From Cyanobium sp. Cruz CV13-4-11 (GTDB lineage: Bacteria > Cyanobacteriota > Cyanobacteriia > PCC-6307 > Cyanobiaceae), in NCBI RefSeq assembly GCF_024346055.1, contig NZ_JAGQCH010000002.1, forward strand, positions 1 through 64,000: a stretch of DNA of 64,000 nucleotides, read 5' to 3'. The notes beneath the pieces were generated by a model that was not told where the DNA came from, did no database searches, and saw only the letters and a program-made list of their open reading frames with translations. This document shows positions 25,875 through 34,977 of this stretch, one piece after another; position 1 is the stretch's first letter, and each line of letters opens with the position of its first letter. The position numbers were made by a program, and so were the translations under genes.

Positions 25875-26397
25875 CCTTGCGATCGCCGCTCTGAAGGTTC
25901 AGACGACCTTTCTGGATATCAACAGCGGCAACGCTCCAGCCGGGGGGAAGCAGTTTCGTTTCGCGGCCGCCGCGATCGCCCCGGCGCAGGCTGCCGCTTT
26001 CGCCGTTGAAGGTGGCCACAACCTCGGCCTGGCCGCCGCTCTGGATCACACCGGAGATCTGCAGCTGCTGCAGAAAGGCCGGGGGGGGGAGCGCCGCCAC
26101 CGCTTTGGCACCACCAGCCGACCCCGGCGCCCCCGGGACCATTTCCGGCTCCAGGGAACCGAAGGGATCCTTGCGACCCACGGGGAAGGCCGCCACCACC
26201 TGCTGGGAGGTGGGCAGTGGGGTGAGCCCCGCCGCTCCCCCCCCCGACGACGCTGCGGCTGGGGCCGGCCTGGGCGGCGCCGGTGGTGGCGCTTGCACGG
26301 TCGGGGCGGCAGAACACCCGCTCAACAGCAGGGGGACCAGGGCTCCGAGCCCAAGGCGGCCGTCAGCCCATTTCCACCAGGTCGCGAAATCGGTCAA
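25849..26397 (-). CDS. Putative lipoprotein
   Basis: This 182-residue protein has a short hydrophobic segment and a lipobox LLLSGC with Cys28, consistent with lipid attachment. A long Ala/Pro/Gly-rich linker follows (about 30-60), then a small domain containing GRKDPFGSLEP and a C-terminal part with ISGVIQSGGQAEVVATF that reads like a pilus- or secretion-assembly lipoprotein beta domain (PilP-like). That resemblance is weak. The likely start is TTG at 26395-26397 inside the 3' end of the SRPBCC gene (35-bp overlap). The 3' end overlaps hemD by 26 bp, convergently. Confidence 0.6.
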   Translation of the reverse strand: MTDFATWWKWADGRLGLGALVPLLLSGCSAAPTVQAPPPAPPRPAPAAASSGGGAAGLTPLPTSQQVVAAFPVGRKDPFGSLEPEMVPGAPGSAGGAKAVAALPPPAFLQQLQISGVIQSGGQAEVVATFNGESGSLRRGDRGGRETKLLPPGWSVAAVDIQKGRLNLQSGDRKVSKPLPPP

Positions 26398-26797
26398 GGT
26401 TGGCCTGCAATTCTCTGGTGACGATGCCTCCCATGATGGTGGGTTCCATCAGGGGCGCAAGCGCACCGGGCAGTTCATAGCTCACCGTGAGCTTGACGGC
26501 GGTGAGGTCGGGCCCGAGGGGATAGAAGCGCACGGCCCCCTTGGTGGGCAGACCACCCACCGATTCCCAGTGCAGCCTCTGGGAATCAACCCGCTCGGTG
26601 ATCCGGGCCTTCCAGTGGAAACGGAAACCCTGGGCCGCCAGGGTCCAGTCGGTGAGGTCGGGGTCGTCGAGGGTGACGACCGATTCGATCCAGCGCATCC
26701 AGCGGGGCATGGCCTCCAGATCACTCCACACCTCCCAGACCCGGGCCACGGGGGCCTGGATTTCCGTGGTGACGCTGTGCTCAAGCCATTTGCCCAT
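26363..26797 (-). CDS. SRPBCC (START-like) family protein
   Basis: This 144-residue protein of the polyketide-cyclase/dehydrase superfamily has a helix-grip fold with a hydrophobic ligand pocket. Family marks are TTEIQAPVARVWEVWSDLEAMPRWMRWIESV at the N terminus (split by variable residues), WTLAAQGFRFHWKARI and the C-terminal long helix. It sits 10 bp downstream of crtQ and is co-directional. The pocket and location suggest a hydrophobic ligand such as a carotenoid or quinone, as in other cyanobacteria where this gene follows crtQ. That is inference. ATG at 26795-26797. Confidence 0.8.
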   Translation of the reverse strand: MGKWLEHSVTTEIQAPVARVWEVWSDLEAMPRWMRWIESVVTLDDPDLTDWTLAAQGFRFHWKARITERVDSQRLHWESVGGLPTKGAVRFYPLGPDLTAVKLTVSYELPGALAPLMEPTIMGGIVTRELQANLDRFRDLVEMG

Positions 26798-26807
26798 GGT
26801 TGTGCTC

Positions 26808-28283
26808 CTAGGCCACCGCCGCGCAGGTGGCCAGTGCCACGGGTTGGTTCAGGATCGCAGCGGCCGCCAGCCGACCGCTCATCGTGGCCCCCTCCATCGA
26901 GTCGATGTAGTCCTGGCGGGTGTAACTGCCGGCGAGAAAGAAGTTGGCCACGGGGGTGCGTTGGTCGGGACGGAAGGGCTCCATGCCGGGGGCTTCCCGG
27001 TACAACGACTGGGCCAGTTTCACCACGTTGCTCCAGACGAGCTGCAACCCGGCGGCGGAGGGAAACAATTCACGCACCTGGTGATCGGTGTGGGCCACGA
27101 TCTCCTCGGTTTTCAGAGGGATCCAGGGATCCCCCGGGGTGAGCACACACTGCAGCAGGGAACCGAGTCCCTCCCGCCGGTAATCGGCCGGGCTGGCCAG
27201 GGCCAGATCAGCGAAACAGCTGAAGTCGGCATCTGCCGTGTAGAGAAGGTTGTCGAGACCGGCCGGGCGGTTCAGGTCGGTACGGCGGGCCTGGGCTTCG
27301 GCCCCGTCGCCCAGTTCGGTCACCCAGCCGTCGTAACGCAGCTGCACGGTGGCCACCGGCACCGTTTCCAGCCGGTCGATGGCGGCGAACTCGGGGAAAC
27401 GGCGCCAGGCCTGGGGCAGCAGCCGCTGGGCTCCGGGCACATCACAGGCGGCCAGGTAGGCGTCGGCCTCCACCCGCTTCTCCCCCTCCGGGGTGCCCAG
27501 CACCAGGGAGGTGACGACGGTCTGGCCGTTGCGCTCCTCGTGGCGGACCTCAGTGACCCGGTGGCGCAGGTGCAGGCGACCGCCCCGGGCCTGGATGTAC
27601 TCGAGGATCGGACCGGTCAGCCAGCGGTGGGGGGAGCCCTTGAGCAGGTTGAGCTTGGAGGCCTCCGTTCGGGAGGCGAACATCATGAAGATGGTGAGCA
27701 TGCAGCGGGCAGAGATGGCCTCGCAGTCGATGAATCCCAGGGCGTAGGCGATCGGATTCCACAGCCTCTTCAGGCTCCTGGGGCTGCCGCCGTGGCTCAG
27801 GAACCACTGCTGGAAGCTGATCGCATCCAGCGAGCGGATCACCGTCATGGCCCCGTCGTAATCGATCAGGCCGCGGACGATCGGACTGGTGCCGAGCGCC
27901 AGGGCATTGCGCAGTTTGTCGATCCAGTCGAGCTGGGAGGTGGTGAAGAAGGCCTTGAGGCCATTGAACGGAGCCCCAACGGGAAAGCGGAAATCCAGGG
28001 ACCGCAGATCGCCGCCGCGGTTGACGAACAGGTGCCAGTGCTCCTTGGCCAGGAGGTTGTCGAAGGCACCCACCTTGCGCATCAGGGCGAAAAGGTTGGC
28101 GTAGTTGAAGAAGAAGACGTGCAGGCCCATCTCGATGTGGTTGCCGTCGGGGTCCACCCAGCTGCCGACCTTGCCCCCCATGAACGGACGGGATTCATAC
28201 AGGTCCACCGCATGACCGGCGTCGACCAGATCAACGGCCGCGCTCAGACCGGCCAGACCCGCACCCACGATGGCGACCCGCAC
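26808..28283 (-). CDS. crtQ: 9,9'-di-cis-zeta-carotene desaturase
   Basis: CrtQ (plant-type ZDS) desaturates zeta-carotene to prolycopene through neurosporene, using FAD and plastoquinone as acceptor. The 491-residue protein has the N-terminal FAD fold [38 protein letters not shown], and the C-terminal [22 protein letters not shown] signature of phytoene and zeta-carotene desaturases. The family choice between PDS and ZDS rests on the [13 protein letters not shown] region, which is ZDS-like, and on the downstream SRPBCC gene. Start is GTG at 28281-28283. It is divergent from the SufA-like gene, 129 bp apart. Confidence 0.93.
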   Translation of the reverse strand: MRVAIVGAGLAGLSAAVDLVDAGHAVDLYESRPFMGGKVGSWVDPDGNHIEMGLHVFFFNYANLFALMRKVGAFDNLLAKEHWHLFVNRGGDLRSLDFRFPVGAPFNGLKAFFTTSQLDWIDKLRNALALGTSPIVRGLIDYDGAMTVIRSLDAISFQQWFLSHGGSPRSLKRLWNPIAYALGFIDCEAISARCMLTIFMMFASRTEASKLNLLKGSPHRWLTGPILEYIQARGGRLHLRHRVTEVRHEERNGQTVVTSLVLGTPEGEKRVEADAYLAACDVPGAQRLLPQAWRRFPEFAAIDRLETVPVATVQLRYDGWVTELGDGAEAQARRTDLNRPAGLDNLLYTADADFSCFADLALASPADYRREGLGSLLQCVLTPGDPWIPLKTEEIVAHTDHQVRELFPSAAGLQLVWSNVVKLAQSLYREAPGMEPFRPDQRTPVANFFLAGSYTRQDYIDSMEGATMSGRLAAAAILNQPVALATCAAVA

Positions 28284-28412
28284 CCTTGGATTCCCGCGAA
28301 GGTCCCGACTCTATGGACCGGAGCCTACCCACGGCGGAAGGATCTCCATAGAGTGGTCGTTCACCGCGTCGTCCGGCGGCCCGATCCCTCCCATCCGACC
28401 CCCCTTCGCCCG

Positions 28413-28835
28413 ATGAGCAGCCCCGTCCAGACCCCCAGCGCCACTCCTGCTGCCAGCGACACCGCCACCGCCACGGCCGGGGTGGATGGCAAGGGCATCC
28501 TGATCACCGAACCCGCCATGCGCCAGCTGGGCACCCTGATGGCCTCGCAAGGCGGCGAAAAGGTGCTGCGGGTGGGCGTGCGCTCCGGTGGCTGCAGCGG
28601 CATGAGCTACACGATGGACTTCATCGAGGCGGCAGAAATCCTGGCCGACGACGAGACGTACACCTACGAACCCGCCGGAGCGCCGAGCTTCCGGGTGGTC
28701 AGTGACCCCAAAAGCCTGCTGTACATCTACGGCATGCAGCTGGATTTCTCCTCGGCCCTGATCGGCGGCGGTTTCAACTTCACCAACCCCAACGCCTCCC
28801 AGACCTGCGGCTGCGGCAGCTCCTTCGCCGTCTGA
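28413..28835 (+). CDS. SufA/IscA-type iron-sulfur assembly protein
   Basis: This 140-residue A-type carrier (HesB/IscA/SufA) has three conserved cysteines: Cys61 (SGGCSGMSY), Cys132 and Cys134 (CGCGSSF). It accepts Fe-S clusters or iron and delivers them to target proteins. The first 25 residues are a low-complexity Thr/Ala/Ser/Pro segment. ATG at 28413 has weak upstream signals. It is divergent from crtQ and followed by a TPR gene. In cyanobacteria a SufA homologue is often single and outside the suf operon, consistent with this position. Confidence 0.9.
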   Translation: MSSPVQTPSATPAASDTATATAGVDGKGILITEPAMRQLGTLMASQGGEKVLRVGVRSGGCSGMSYTMDFIEAAEILADDETYTYEPAGAPSFRVVSDPKSLLYIYGMQLDFSSALIGGGFNFTNPNASQTCGCGSSFAV

Positions 28836-28910
28836 GGCCGCCCCCGCCGCTGGCGCCACGGCCCCGTGGCGTGGGAGTCTGACGATCCCCAACTCGCCAC
28901 CCCCGCCGCC

Positions 28911-29327
28911 ATGACGGCCCCGCAGGAGTCCCGCTTCGACCAGGCCATCGCCCGCTACCAGCAGGGGGCTGCTCCGGAAGATCTGATTGATGAGTTCCTG
29001 CAGATCACGGCCCAGGAGCCGCGTCAGTCGGCGGGCTGGACGTGCCTGGCCTGGCTGCAGTTGCTGCTGGACCAGCCCCAGGCGGCCCTGCCCTCGGCCC
29101 GCAACGCCGTGAAACTCAATCCGCAGGACCCCCAGGCCCGCATCAACCTGAGCGTGGCGATGCTGGAGACCGGCGCCAAGGGGGTGCGGGAGCACATCGA
29201 GGTGGTGAAGCGCGTGATGCTGATGGCCCCCGAACTGGCCGGCGAACTGCAGGGCTCGATCGCCGATGGCCTGCAGCGGCGGCCGGGCTGGCAGGCCCTG
29301 GAGAAGGTGAAGGCCTGGCTCAGCTGA
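28911..29327 (+). CDS. Small TPR-repeat protein
   Basis: This 138-residue all-helical protein has TPR-like pairs of helices (AGWTCLAWLQLLLDQPQAAL and SARNAVKLNPQDPQARINLSV split over two repeats). It lacks a signal peptide, so it is cytoplasmic. It is conserved in picocyanobacteria downstream of the A-type Fe-S carrier, as I recall. Partner proteins are not known. I use the ATG at 28911; an in-frame GTG at 28866 would add 15 residues. The 3' end overlaps the convergent LpxB-related gene by 8 bp. Confidence 0.75.
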   Translation: MTAPQESRFDQAIARYQQGAAPEDLIDEFLQITAQEPRQSAGWTCLAWLQLLLDQPQAALPSARNAVKLNPQDPQARINLSVAMLETGAKGVREHIEVVKRVMLMAPELAGELQGSIADGLQRRPGWQALEKVKAWLS

Positions 29328-30552
29328 GTTCCGGCCGTGCCTGGGCGAGGGTGTCGAGCACGGTTTCAGCAATCCGCCGCGAGCCCCCCGGCGACCCGAC
29401 CCGCTCGACGGCCGCCTGGGCACAACGCGCCGGCAGGTCGGCGTCGGCCAGCAGGCGCAGGATCAGATCGGCCGCCTCCTGCAGCTCGCCGCGCTCGGCC
29501 GGACGCCTGCCGACGGTGTGGACCGTGGGACCCAGCAGCCGCATCTGGGATTCGGCGAAGGCATAGCTGAACTGGGGACCGCGGCCCACCAGCTGCACCA
29601 CCGGCCGGCCAAACCCGACCGCCTGCTCCACGGCGGTGCCGGCCATGCCCACCACCAGATCACTGGCGGCCAGGATCGACGCCAGGGCACCCGGCAGCAG
29701 GCGCACCTCCAACTGACCGGAGGCGGAGCGGAGCACCCCATCGGCCAGATTCAACTGCCAGCCGACGGACGCGGCCAGGGGTTCCAGGTCCCGCCAGTGG
29801 GGGCTCTCCACCACGGCAACGAGGAAGCGCCAGCGGCCATCCCCGGCCAGCCCCCCCAGCTGGCTGCAGAGCCGCAGCATCAGCACCAGGTTGTGCAGGG
29901 CCTCCGGGAAGCGGCTGCCGGGCACCAGCGCCAGAGTGCTTGTGCCCGACTCGCGGGCCACCTGACCGGGGTCCGGGGCGGGCATGTCCATGATCGGGTA
30001 GCCGCGAAACAGGGCCTTGGCCAGGCCCTGGGCCTGGAGGTCGCGGGCGCTGAAGGCATCACGGGTCAGCACCACCCGCACCCGCCGGCGGCGGCAGCAC
30101 CAGCGGGTGAGGGCCGACAGCCGCAGCCGGCCCTCATAGAAGCTCGAGGTGGACACCAGGAACACCACCGTCGGGCGCCCGGTGAGCAGGGCGAAAATCA
30201 GCGGGACATGGTCGCCGATGCTCACCACCAGGTCGTAGTGGCGGCCCTGGCGCCAGGCCGTCCAGAGCTGGGCCAGGCTCTGCTGCAGCCAGCCGGCCGC
30301 CAGATCCTTCCAGATGTTGAGGCCCTGGTAGACCATGCCCCCGGACGGCAGGGTCCGGCCCTGGTACAGGAGCGGCAGGCCCCGGCGGCCGTAGGCCGAG
30401 CCGGCGCCGACGATCGGCAGGGCCGCCAGCTCGAGCCCAGGAGAGCACTGGCGCAAACCGTCCGCAATCAACCCCCCATTGAGATCCTCCCCATGACCGT
30501 TGCTGATCAGCAGGATCCTGGGAGCAGGGGAAAGGGGCACACGGGACACCAA
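29320..30552 (-). CDS. LpxB-related glycosyltransferase-like protein (TIGR03492)
   Basis: This 410-residue protein belongs to the lipid-A-disaccharide-synthase-related family found in cyanobacteria and plastids. It has a GT-B type fold, with ILLISNGHGEDLNG at the N terminus (typical of this group) and the nucleotide-sugar binding MAGTAVEQAVGFGRPVVQLVG near the C terminus. True LpxB lacks the SNGHGED signature, so this is probably a different enzyme. The substrate is unknown. The start may be TTG at 30550-30552, or GTG one codon later. It is convergent with the TPR gene and divergent from the small membrane protein. Confidence 0.8.
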   Translation of the reverse strand: MVSRVPLSPAPRILLISNGHGEDLNGGLIADGLRQCSPGLELAALPIVGAGSAYGRRGLPLLYQGRTLPSGGMVYQGLNIWKDLAAGWLQQSLAQLWTAWRQGRHYDLVVSIGDHVPLIFALLTGRPTVVFLVSTSSFYEGRLRLSALTRWCCRRRRVRVVLTRDAFSARDLQAQGLAKALFRGYPIMDMPAPDPGQVARESGTSTLALVPGSRFPEALHNLVLMLRLCSQLGGLAGDGRWRFLVAVVESPHWRDLEPLAASVGWQLNLADGVLRSASGQLEVRLLPGALASILAASDLVVGMAGTAVEQAVGFGRPVVQLVGRGPQFSYAFAESQMRLLGPTVHTVGRRPAERGELQEAADLILRLLADADLPARCAQAAVERVGSPGGSRRIAETVLDTLAQARPELS

Positions 30553-30617
30553 GTCCGGTCGAGTTTAGGTTTGGGCACACCCGGGATTCCCGCCCCCTCC
30601 CGGCTCACCCCAACGGC

Positions 30618-30887
30618 ATGAGCACCCCCGCCACGGGCCCCGCCTCCCAGCTGCGCCGCGTTCTCGACATCGTGCTGGTGGCCGACGTTTTCCTCGTGCT
30701 GGCCGGAGCCCTCTTCTTCGCCGTGGCGGTGGTGCTGCATGGCCAGCAGCTGGACGCCCCCCTGCAGCTCTTCCAGCGGCTGTGGCAACCGCTGTTCACC
30801 CCGGCCATCGGCCTGCTGATGGCGGCGGCGCTGCTCAGCGGCGCTCTGGGCTGGTGGCAGCGGCGAGGGCAGCGCCCAGATCGGTGA
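30618..30887 (+). CDS. Small two-helix membrane protein
   Basis: This 89-residue protein has two hydrophobic segments (about 16-41 and 58-78), separated by an amphipathic loop containing LQLFQRLWQPLF. The C terminus is basic (WWQRRGQRP). It is probably an integral inner- or thylakoid-membrane protein. I do not recognise the family. ATG at 30618. It overlaps the convergent TIGR01777 gene by 53 bp, which is unusually long for a real overlap, so either 3' end could be misread. Confidence 0.65.
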   Translation: MSTPATGPASQLRRVLDIVLVADVFLVLAGALFFAVAVVLHGQQLDAPLQLFQRLWQPLFTPAIGLLMAAALLSGALGWWQRRGQRPDR

Positions 30888-31770
30888 ACTGGAAATGGAA
30901 GCCCTGGTCCACCAGCCGCTCGGGCTTCACCTGCTGCCCCTCGAGCACCACCTTGGCGCCATCGCCGAGCAGCAGTTGCAGCAGCGGGCCCGGCACGGGC
31001 AGCAGGCTGGGTCGGCCGAGGACACGGCCCAGGGTGGAGGCGAAGATCGCCATCCGGGTGGGCTCCGGGGCCACGGCGTTGTAGGGGCCGGCATAGCTGC
31101 CGTCCTCCAGGGCGGTGGCGATCAGCCGGCAGAGATCGTGGCGCTGAATCCAGCTCATCCATTGCTGGCCACTGCCCACCGGCCCGCCGAACCCGGTCCG
31201 GAACACGGGCAGCATCTTGCCGAGGGCGCCGCCGTCGGGGCCGATGACGATGCCGATCCGCAACACCACAACGCGGCAGGCTTCGGGGGCGACCTGGGTG
31301 GCGGCTTCCCAGCGGGCGCAGAGCCGGCCGAGGAAATCATCGCCCGGCGGGCTGGCCTCCGTGAAACAGCCCTCCAGGCTGGTGCCGTAGTAGCCCACGG
31401 CCGATCCGCTCACCAGCACGGAGGGGGGCGTGGCCAGGTTCGCCATCGCCCGCACCAGCTGCGTCGTGGTGACCAGGCGGCTGTCGAGCAGCCGCTGGCG
31501 ATAGGCGGGGGTCCAGCGCTGGTCGGCGATCGACTCCCCGGCCAGGTTGACCACCCCATCGGCCGCTGCCAGCGCCTCGAGCAGGGGGGGCTGGCTCCAG
31601 CTGGCGGGTTCGGCCAGATCGAGGCAGAGATTGGTGATCCTTGGATCGGCCGCCTCGCTGTCAGGCCGGGGCCGGCGGCTCACCAGGGTGAGCTGGTGGC
31701 CGAGGTTGAGCAGGAACGGCACCAGCTCCCGGCCGACGAAACCCGTGCATCCGAGCAGAAGCAAGCGCAT
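30835..31770 (-). CDS. TIGR01777 family NAD-dependent epimerase-like protein
   Basis: This 311-residue extended short-chain dehydrogenase of the TIGR01777 (YfcH/SulA-like) family has the N-terminal nucleotide motif GCTGFVGRELV (7-17), VVNLAGESI, SGSAVGYYGT carrying the active-site Tyr, and a DUF1731 C-terminal domain (VLGRPSLLPVPGPLLQLLLGD). Its cellular role is uncertain. I use the ATG at 31768-31770, since the GTG six bases upstream adds only two residues. The 3' end overlaps the small membrane-protein gene by 53 bp. Confidence 0.85.
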   Translation of the reverse strand: MRLLLLGCTGFVGRELVPFLLNLGHQLTLVSRRPRPDSEAADPRITNLCLDLAEPASWSQPPLLEALAAADGVVNLAGESIADQRWTPAYRQRLLDSRLVTTTQLVRAMANLATPPSVLVSGSAVGYYGTSLEGCFTEASPPGDDFLGRLCARWEAATQVAPEACRVVVLRIGIVIGPDGGALGKMLPVFRTGFGGPVGSGQQWMSWIQRHDLCRLIATALEDGSYAGPYNAVAPEPTRMAIFASTLGRVLGRPSLLPVPGPLLQLLLGDGAKVVLEGQQVKPERLVDQGFHFQFTDLGAALAAATSPERR

Positions 31771-31846
31771 GCCCACGGTTCATCGGCGTCCAGTTCCGAG
31801 GTTAGGTTCCGGCGGCCCTAACCTGGGCCGACCGTTCCTCCGCACG

Positions 31847-32092
31847 ATGGTTGACTCCGCGCCTGCCGCTGCCGCAAGCCTCAAGAAGGGTGCCCTGGTG
31901 AGGGTGAACCGAACGGCGTACACCAACAGCCTGGAGGCCGGCGCCAGTGATCCGGTGGCCCCCGGCTACCTGTTCGAGGGGCCCGGGGAGATCCTCGCCA
32001 TCCAGGGGAGTTACGCCCAGCTGCGCTGGCGCCGGCCCGTGCCGGACGTGTGGCTGCGGCTCGACCAGCTCGAGGCCATGCCAGCCGCCTAA
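31847..32092 (+). CDS. ndhO: NAD(P)H-quinone oxidoreductase subunit O
   Basis: NdhO is a small cyanobacteria/plastid-specific subunit of NDH-1, involved in cyclic electron flow and respiration. The 81-residue protein shows LKKGALVRVNRTAYTNSLEA, GYLFEGPGEIL and QLRWRRPVPDVWLRLDQLE, which identify the family. ATG at 31847 gives the typical length of about 75-80 residues. It is divergent from the TIGR01777 gene and overlaps the convergent DnaJ-like gene by 4 bp. Confidence 0.93.
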   Translation: MVDSAPAAAASLKKGALVRVNRTAYTNSLEAGASDPVAPGYLFEGPGEILAIQGSYAQLRWRRPVPDVWLRLDQLEAMPAA

Positions 32093-32793
32093 AGCTCCAC
32101 GCGGCGCCGTTCCTCCTTCAGCCGGCTGCGGCGCAGCCTGGCCTCGCGCAGCATCTCCTTGCCGTCATGGAGGTAGCTGTCCACGTAGCCCATGGTGTAG
32201 CGCTCCAGCTCCACCAGGGCATCCTGCACCTGGCTGAGGCAGTGGTAGAGGCTGAGGCCGAACCCCTTGGCCGCCGCCGGGCAGGCCCGGGAGCGATACA
32301 GGGCCTCCACTTTCTCCATCCTGGTGCGGCTCTGCTCAAGGAAGGCACAGAAGGCCTCCATCAGGTCGTCGTCGTAGGGGTCGGCCGCCAGGGAGCGCAG
32401 CTGGGCCGGGAAGGGATTGATCACCTGGCCGATCAACCGGTCGATCGGCACGTACACCTGCTGGAGCCAGCCCAGCAGCGCCTCGTCGCTGGCCGCCCCC
32501 GCGCCCCGGCGACGGCCCTGCGCTGCTCCGTTGCCCTGGCCGCCGGAGCCATGGCCACCGCTGCGCGGCGCCCCCCCTACCCCCAAGCCAGAGCCGTGGT
32601 CGTAATGGCGGCGACGGTCGCCGTCCCTGAGCACTTCCCAGGCGGCATTGAGGGCCAGGATCGTGCGCTGATCGCCACCGGCATCCGGGTGATGCTGTTT
32701 GACAAGCGTGCGGTAGGCGGCCTTGATCTCGGCGGTGGTGGCCCCGGGGGGTACCCCGAGGGTGGCGTAATGGTCGGCAGGGGTCCTGGCCAT
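32089..32793 (-). CDS. J-domain protein (DnaJ-like)
   Basis: This 234-residue protein has an N-terminal J domain: YATLGVPPGATTAEIKAAYR, then HPD at 35-37, and a Gly/Ser-rich stretch (about 70-100). It ends in a helical region with coiled-coil character (MLREARLRRSRLKEERRRVEL) that may bind a partner. It should stimulate a DnaK ATPase. It lacks the Zn-finger and C-terminal DnaJ domains, so it is a specialised type III J protein. ATG at 32791-32793. Its 3' end overlaps ndhO by 4 bp, convergently, as I recall from other Synechococcus. Confidence 0.85.
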   Translation of the reverse strand: MARTPADHYATLGVPPGATTAEIKAAYRTLVKQHHPDAGGDQRTILALNAAWEVLRDGDRRRHYDHGSGLGVGGAPRSGGHGSGGQGNGAAQGRRRGAGAASDEALLGWLQQVYVPIDRLIGQVINPFPAQLRSLAADPYDDDLMEAFCAFLEQSRTRMEKVEALYRSRACPAAAKGFGLSLYHCLSQVQDALVELERYTMGYVDSYLHDGKEMLREARLRRSRLKEERRRVEL

Positions 32794-32849
32794 GCGCTGA
32801 AAGCGCCGTCTGGAACCAGCATCGCCGATGGGCCCGCCGCCTGGCGTCC

Positions 32850-32876
32850 AAAAAAAGCCCCCCTGGAAAGGGGGGC
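32850..32876 (-). terminator. Intrinsic terminator of the first porin gene
   Basis: On the minus strand a 7-bp G:C stem (plus-strand gcccccc at 32857-32863 with ggggggc at 32870-32876, six-base loop) is followed by a run of seven T (the A-run at 32850-32856). It lies just after the stop of the porin gene that ends at 32908. Confidence 0.85.
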
Positions 32877-32907
32877 ACGGGGTTGTGAGAATGGTTGAAC
32901 CAGAGGA

Positions 32908-34734
32908 TCAGAACTTGAACTGGGTCTGGATCAGGCCGCCGAGCACGCTGCTCGACTGGCCAGCGGTGGTGAACTGACCGTTGGGGCGGCTCAGGTAGAA
33001 GAGGGCCGGAGTCACGCTGATGTTGTCGGTGACCTGGAACTTGTACCACCACTCCCAGGCGTAGTTGCCGTCCTGGGGGGTCTCGCCGTTGCGCAGCGAG
33101 GTGGCGAACACCGGCTGGCCCACGGCCATGCCGGCCTGGTTGCCCTTCAGGAACACGTCGGACCACTGCAGGCCCACGCTCCAGGACTGGCTGGCGGCGC
33201 GGTTGGTCGACTCGCTGAAGGTGGGAACCCGGCTGAAGCCGTTGGGCACGGTCACCGTGGTGCCTCTGACCCGAACGTTTGAGGTCAGGGGGTTCAGCTC
33301 CGGCTGGGTCATGGCGTTGTAGCCCCAGCCCAGGTTGATGGAGGGGATCCAGCCGCTGTTCTTGGGCTGCCACGCCAGGGTCGTGGCGAAGTTGTTCGAG
33401 TAGGCGGCACTGCCGCCGTTGTTCTCGAAGCCAGCGGGGGTGGTGATGTTGGTGCAGTCAACACCTGGCTGGGCGAACTGGGTGCCCCTGCGGAAGTTCT
33501 GGCCGCACTGGACGTAGCTCCAAGCGAAAGCGAAACGCCATTGCTTGCCGGAGATGCCGGCCTGGGTGGTCCAGGTGCCGCCACTGCGCTCAGTCATCAG
33601 GCCACCCTCGTTCGGATTGCCGTTGTCACCTCTGGGGGAAACATAGGCCGTGGAGACCGCAAAGAAAGGCTTGCCCTTCTTGACGTTCTGCTTCCACATC
33701 AGGCCGAAAGTGGCGCCGGTGGCCTTGTTGTAGGTGCCGGGGGCACCATGCAGGGTGAAGACGTCGAGGATTTCAGACCTGTAGAACCAGGGGGTGATCG
33801 CCAGGAACTCCGTGTTCCGCGCTTTGGCGCCGAGAAGCGCCGTGAAGTCACGGCCGATCGGGAAGCGGTAGTACAGACGATCAATGGAAACGATGTCGTT
33901 GCCGTTGCTGCCGGCAGCACTGCCCACGTTGGAGGAGAAGGCCCGATCAAGGGCCATCAGGTTGTAGGGGTTGCCGCCGAAGGGGCTGTTCTGGAAGTTG
34001 CCGGCCCGCAGACGGGTGTAAAGCAAATCCTTACCCGTGAAGCTGGTGAGGAGGTTGAGGCGCAGGTCGTAGTTGAACACCGTGGCGCCCGCGGTGCGGC
34101 GGTTGTTGTCGGGGAAGCGGTTCGCATTGGCGTTGGTGGCCGGCAACGCGCTGTTGGGGTTGGCTCCCAAGGGCAGGAAAGCCGCGGTGTTCGGGTTGCC
34201 CTGGCTGCCGCCGAAGCTGTTGGCGCCGATCACGAAGACGGCATCACCCTGGAGCTTGGTGGTGGTGGAGAACTGGGTCGCTTCCAGCTCACCCACCTTG
34301 GCCTCCAGGCCATCCACGCGGCCGCGCAGCACGGCGAGTTCTTTCTCGAACTCGTCCATCAGGCGCTTGAGCTCGTCGGTCACTTCAGTGATCCGGTCGA
34401 GGCAGGCGTTCAGCAGGGCCGCCGCTTCGTAGCGGGTCATGGCCTGGCCGCCCTTGAAGGTGCCGTTGGGATAGCCGGCGACGCAGCCGTAGCGGTCGAC
34501 CAGGTTGGACAGGGCCTGGAAGGCCCAGTCGGTGGGCTTGACGTCAGAGAACTGGTTGACGCTCGTGACCTGGTTCTGGGCTTCCCAGGCCTTGAAGCGA
34601 TCGATGTCCTGCTGCTCCATGTAAGTGGAGATCTCAGCCCTCTGGGAGGGGGAGATCTCACCGGCGGAAGCGGCCAGCGGCGACAGCAGCCCAAGGGCCA
34701 CCGGCGCCAGCAGAAGTTGCTGGAAGGGTTTCAT
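32908..34734 (-). CDS. Iron uptake porin (SLH + OprB type), copy 1
   Basis: This 608-residue outer-membrane porin has a signal peptide (about 1-24), an S-layer homology domain at 57-116 (VNQFSDVKPTDWAFQALSNL, RYGCVAGYPNGTFKGGQAMT) and a coiled-coil linker (about 117-152, ELKRLMDEFEKELAVLRGRV) that reaches peptidoglycan. The rest is a predicted beta barrel ending QTQFKF, with the terminal aromatic needed for outer-membrane insertion. Cyanobacterial SomA/SomB-type porins pass inorganic ions such as iron. The gene has its own promoter-like TATAAC and a terminator. It is paralogous to copy 2 and reads in the same direction. Confidence 0.93.
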   Translation of the reverse strand: MKPFQQLLLAPVALGLLSPLAASAGEISPSQRAEISTYMEQQDIDRFKAWEAQNQVTSVNQFSDVKPTDWAFQALSNLVDRYGCVAGYPNGTFKGGQAMTRYEAAALLNACLDRITEVTDELKRLMDEFEKELAVLRGRVDGLEAKVGELEATQFSTTTKLQGDAVFVIGANSFGGSQGNPNTAAFLPLGANPNSALPATNANANRFPDNNRRTAGATVFNYDLRLNLLTSFTGKDLLYTRLRAGNFQNSPFGGNPYNLMALDRAFSSNVGSAAGSNGNDIVSIDRLYYRFPIGRDFTALLGAKARNTEFLAITPWFYRSEILDVFTLHGAPGTYNKATGATFGLMWKQNVKKGKPFFAVSTAYVSPRGDNGNPNEGGLMTERSGGTWTTQAGISGKQWRFAFAWSYVQCGQNFRRGTQFAQPGVDCTNITTPAGFENNGGSAAYSNNFATTLAWQPKNSGWIPSINLGWGYNAMTQPELNPLTSNVRVRGTTVTVPNGFSRVPTFSESTNRAASQSWSVGLQWSDVFLKGNQAGMAVGQPVFATSLRNGETPQDGNYAWEWWYKFQVTDNISVTPALFYLSRPNGQFTTAGQSSSVLGGLIQTQFKF

Positions 34735-34800
34735 TGGTCCTCACACCAAAAAGAGGAATCCCCGTAAAGGGGGACGGCGCAAAGTTATAGGAATTCCTGT
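34735..34800 (-). promoter_or_regulatory. Candidate promoter and leader of porin copy 1
   Basis: On the minus strand a TATAAC sequence (plus-strand gttata at 34784-34789) could be a -10 element about 50 bases upstream of the ATG. No convincing -35 is seen. The leader has GGGGATTC, a T-rich stretch and a Shine-Dalgarno-like TGAGGA just before the ATG. The same order of GGGGATTC, a T/G-rich part and GTGTGAGGA appears before copy 2. This is inference from sequence only. Confidence 0.35.
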
Positions 34801-34977
34801 GCGCAGCACCTCGGCCTGATCACAACGACTGGTATTCCAGCTGACATATGACCCTGGCAATTGCCGCTGCCTGGGGAAGCAAAGGACAGACCAAAGTCCA
34901 GGCCAGGTGGTGGCGAAGCGGCGGGGGATGGTGGGGCTGTCGAAGGCGGGCGGGGCGAGGGAGTGTGATCGGAGGGC

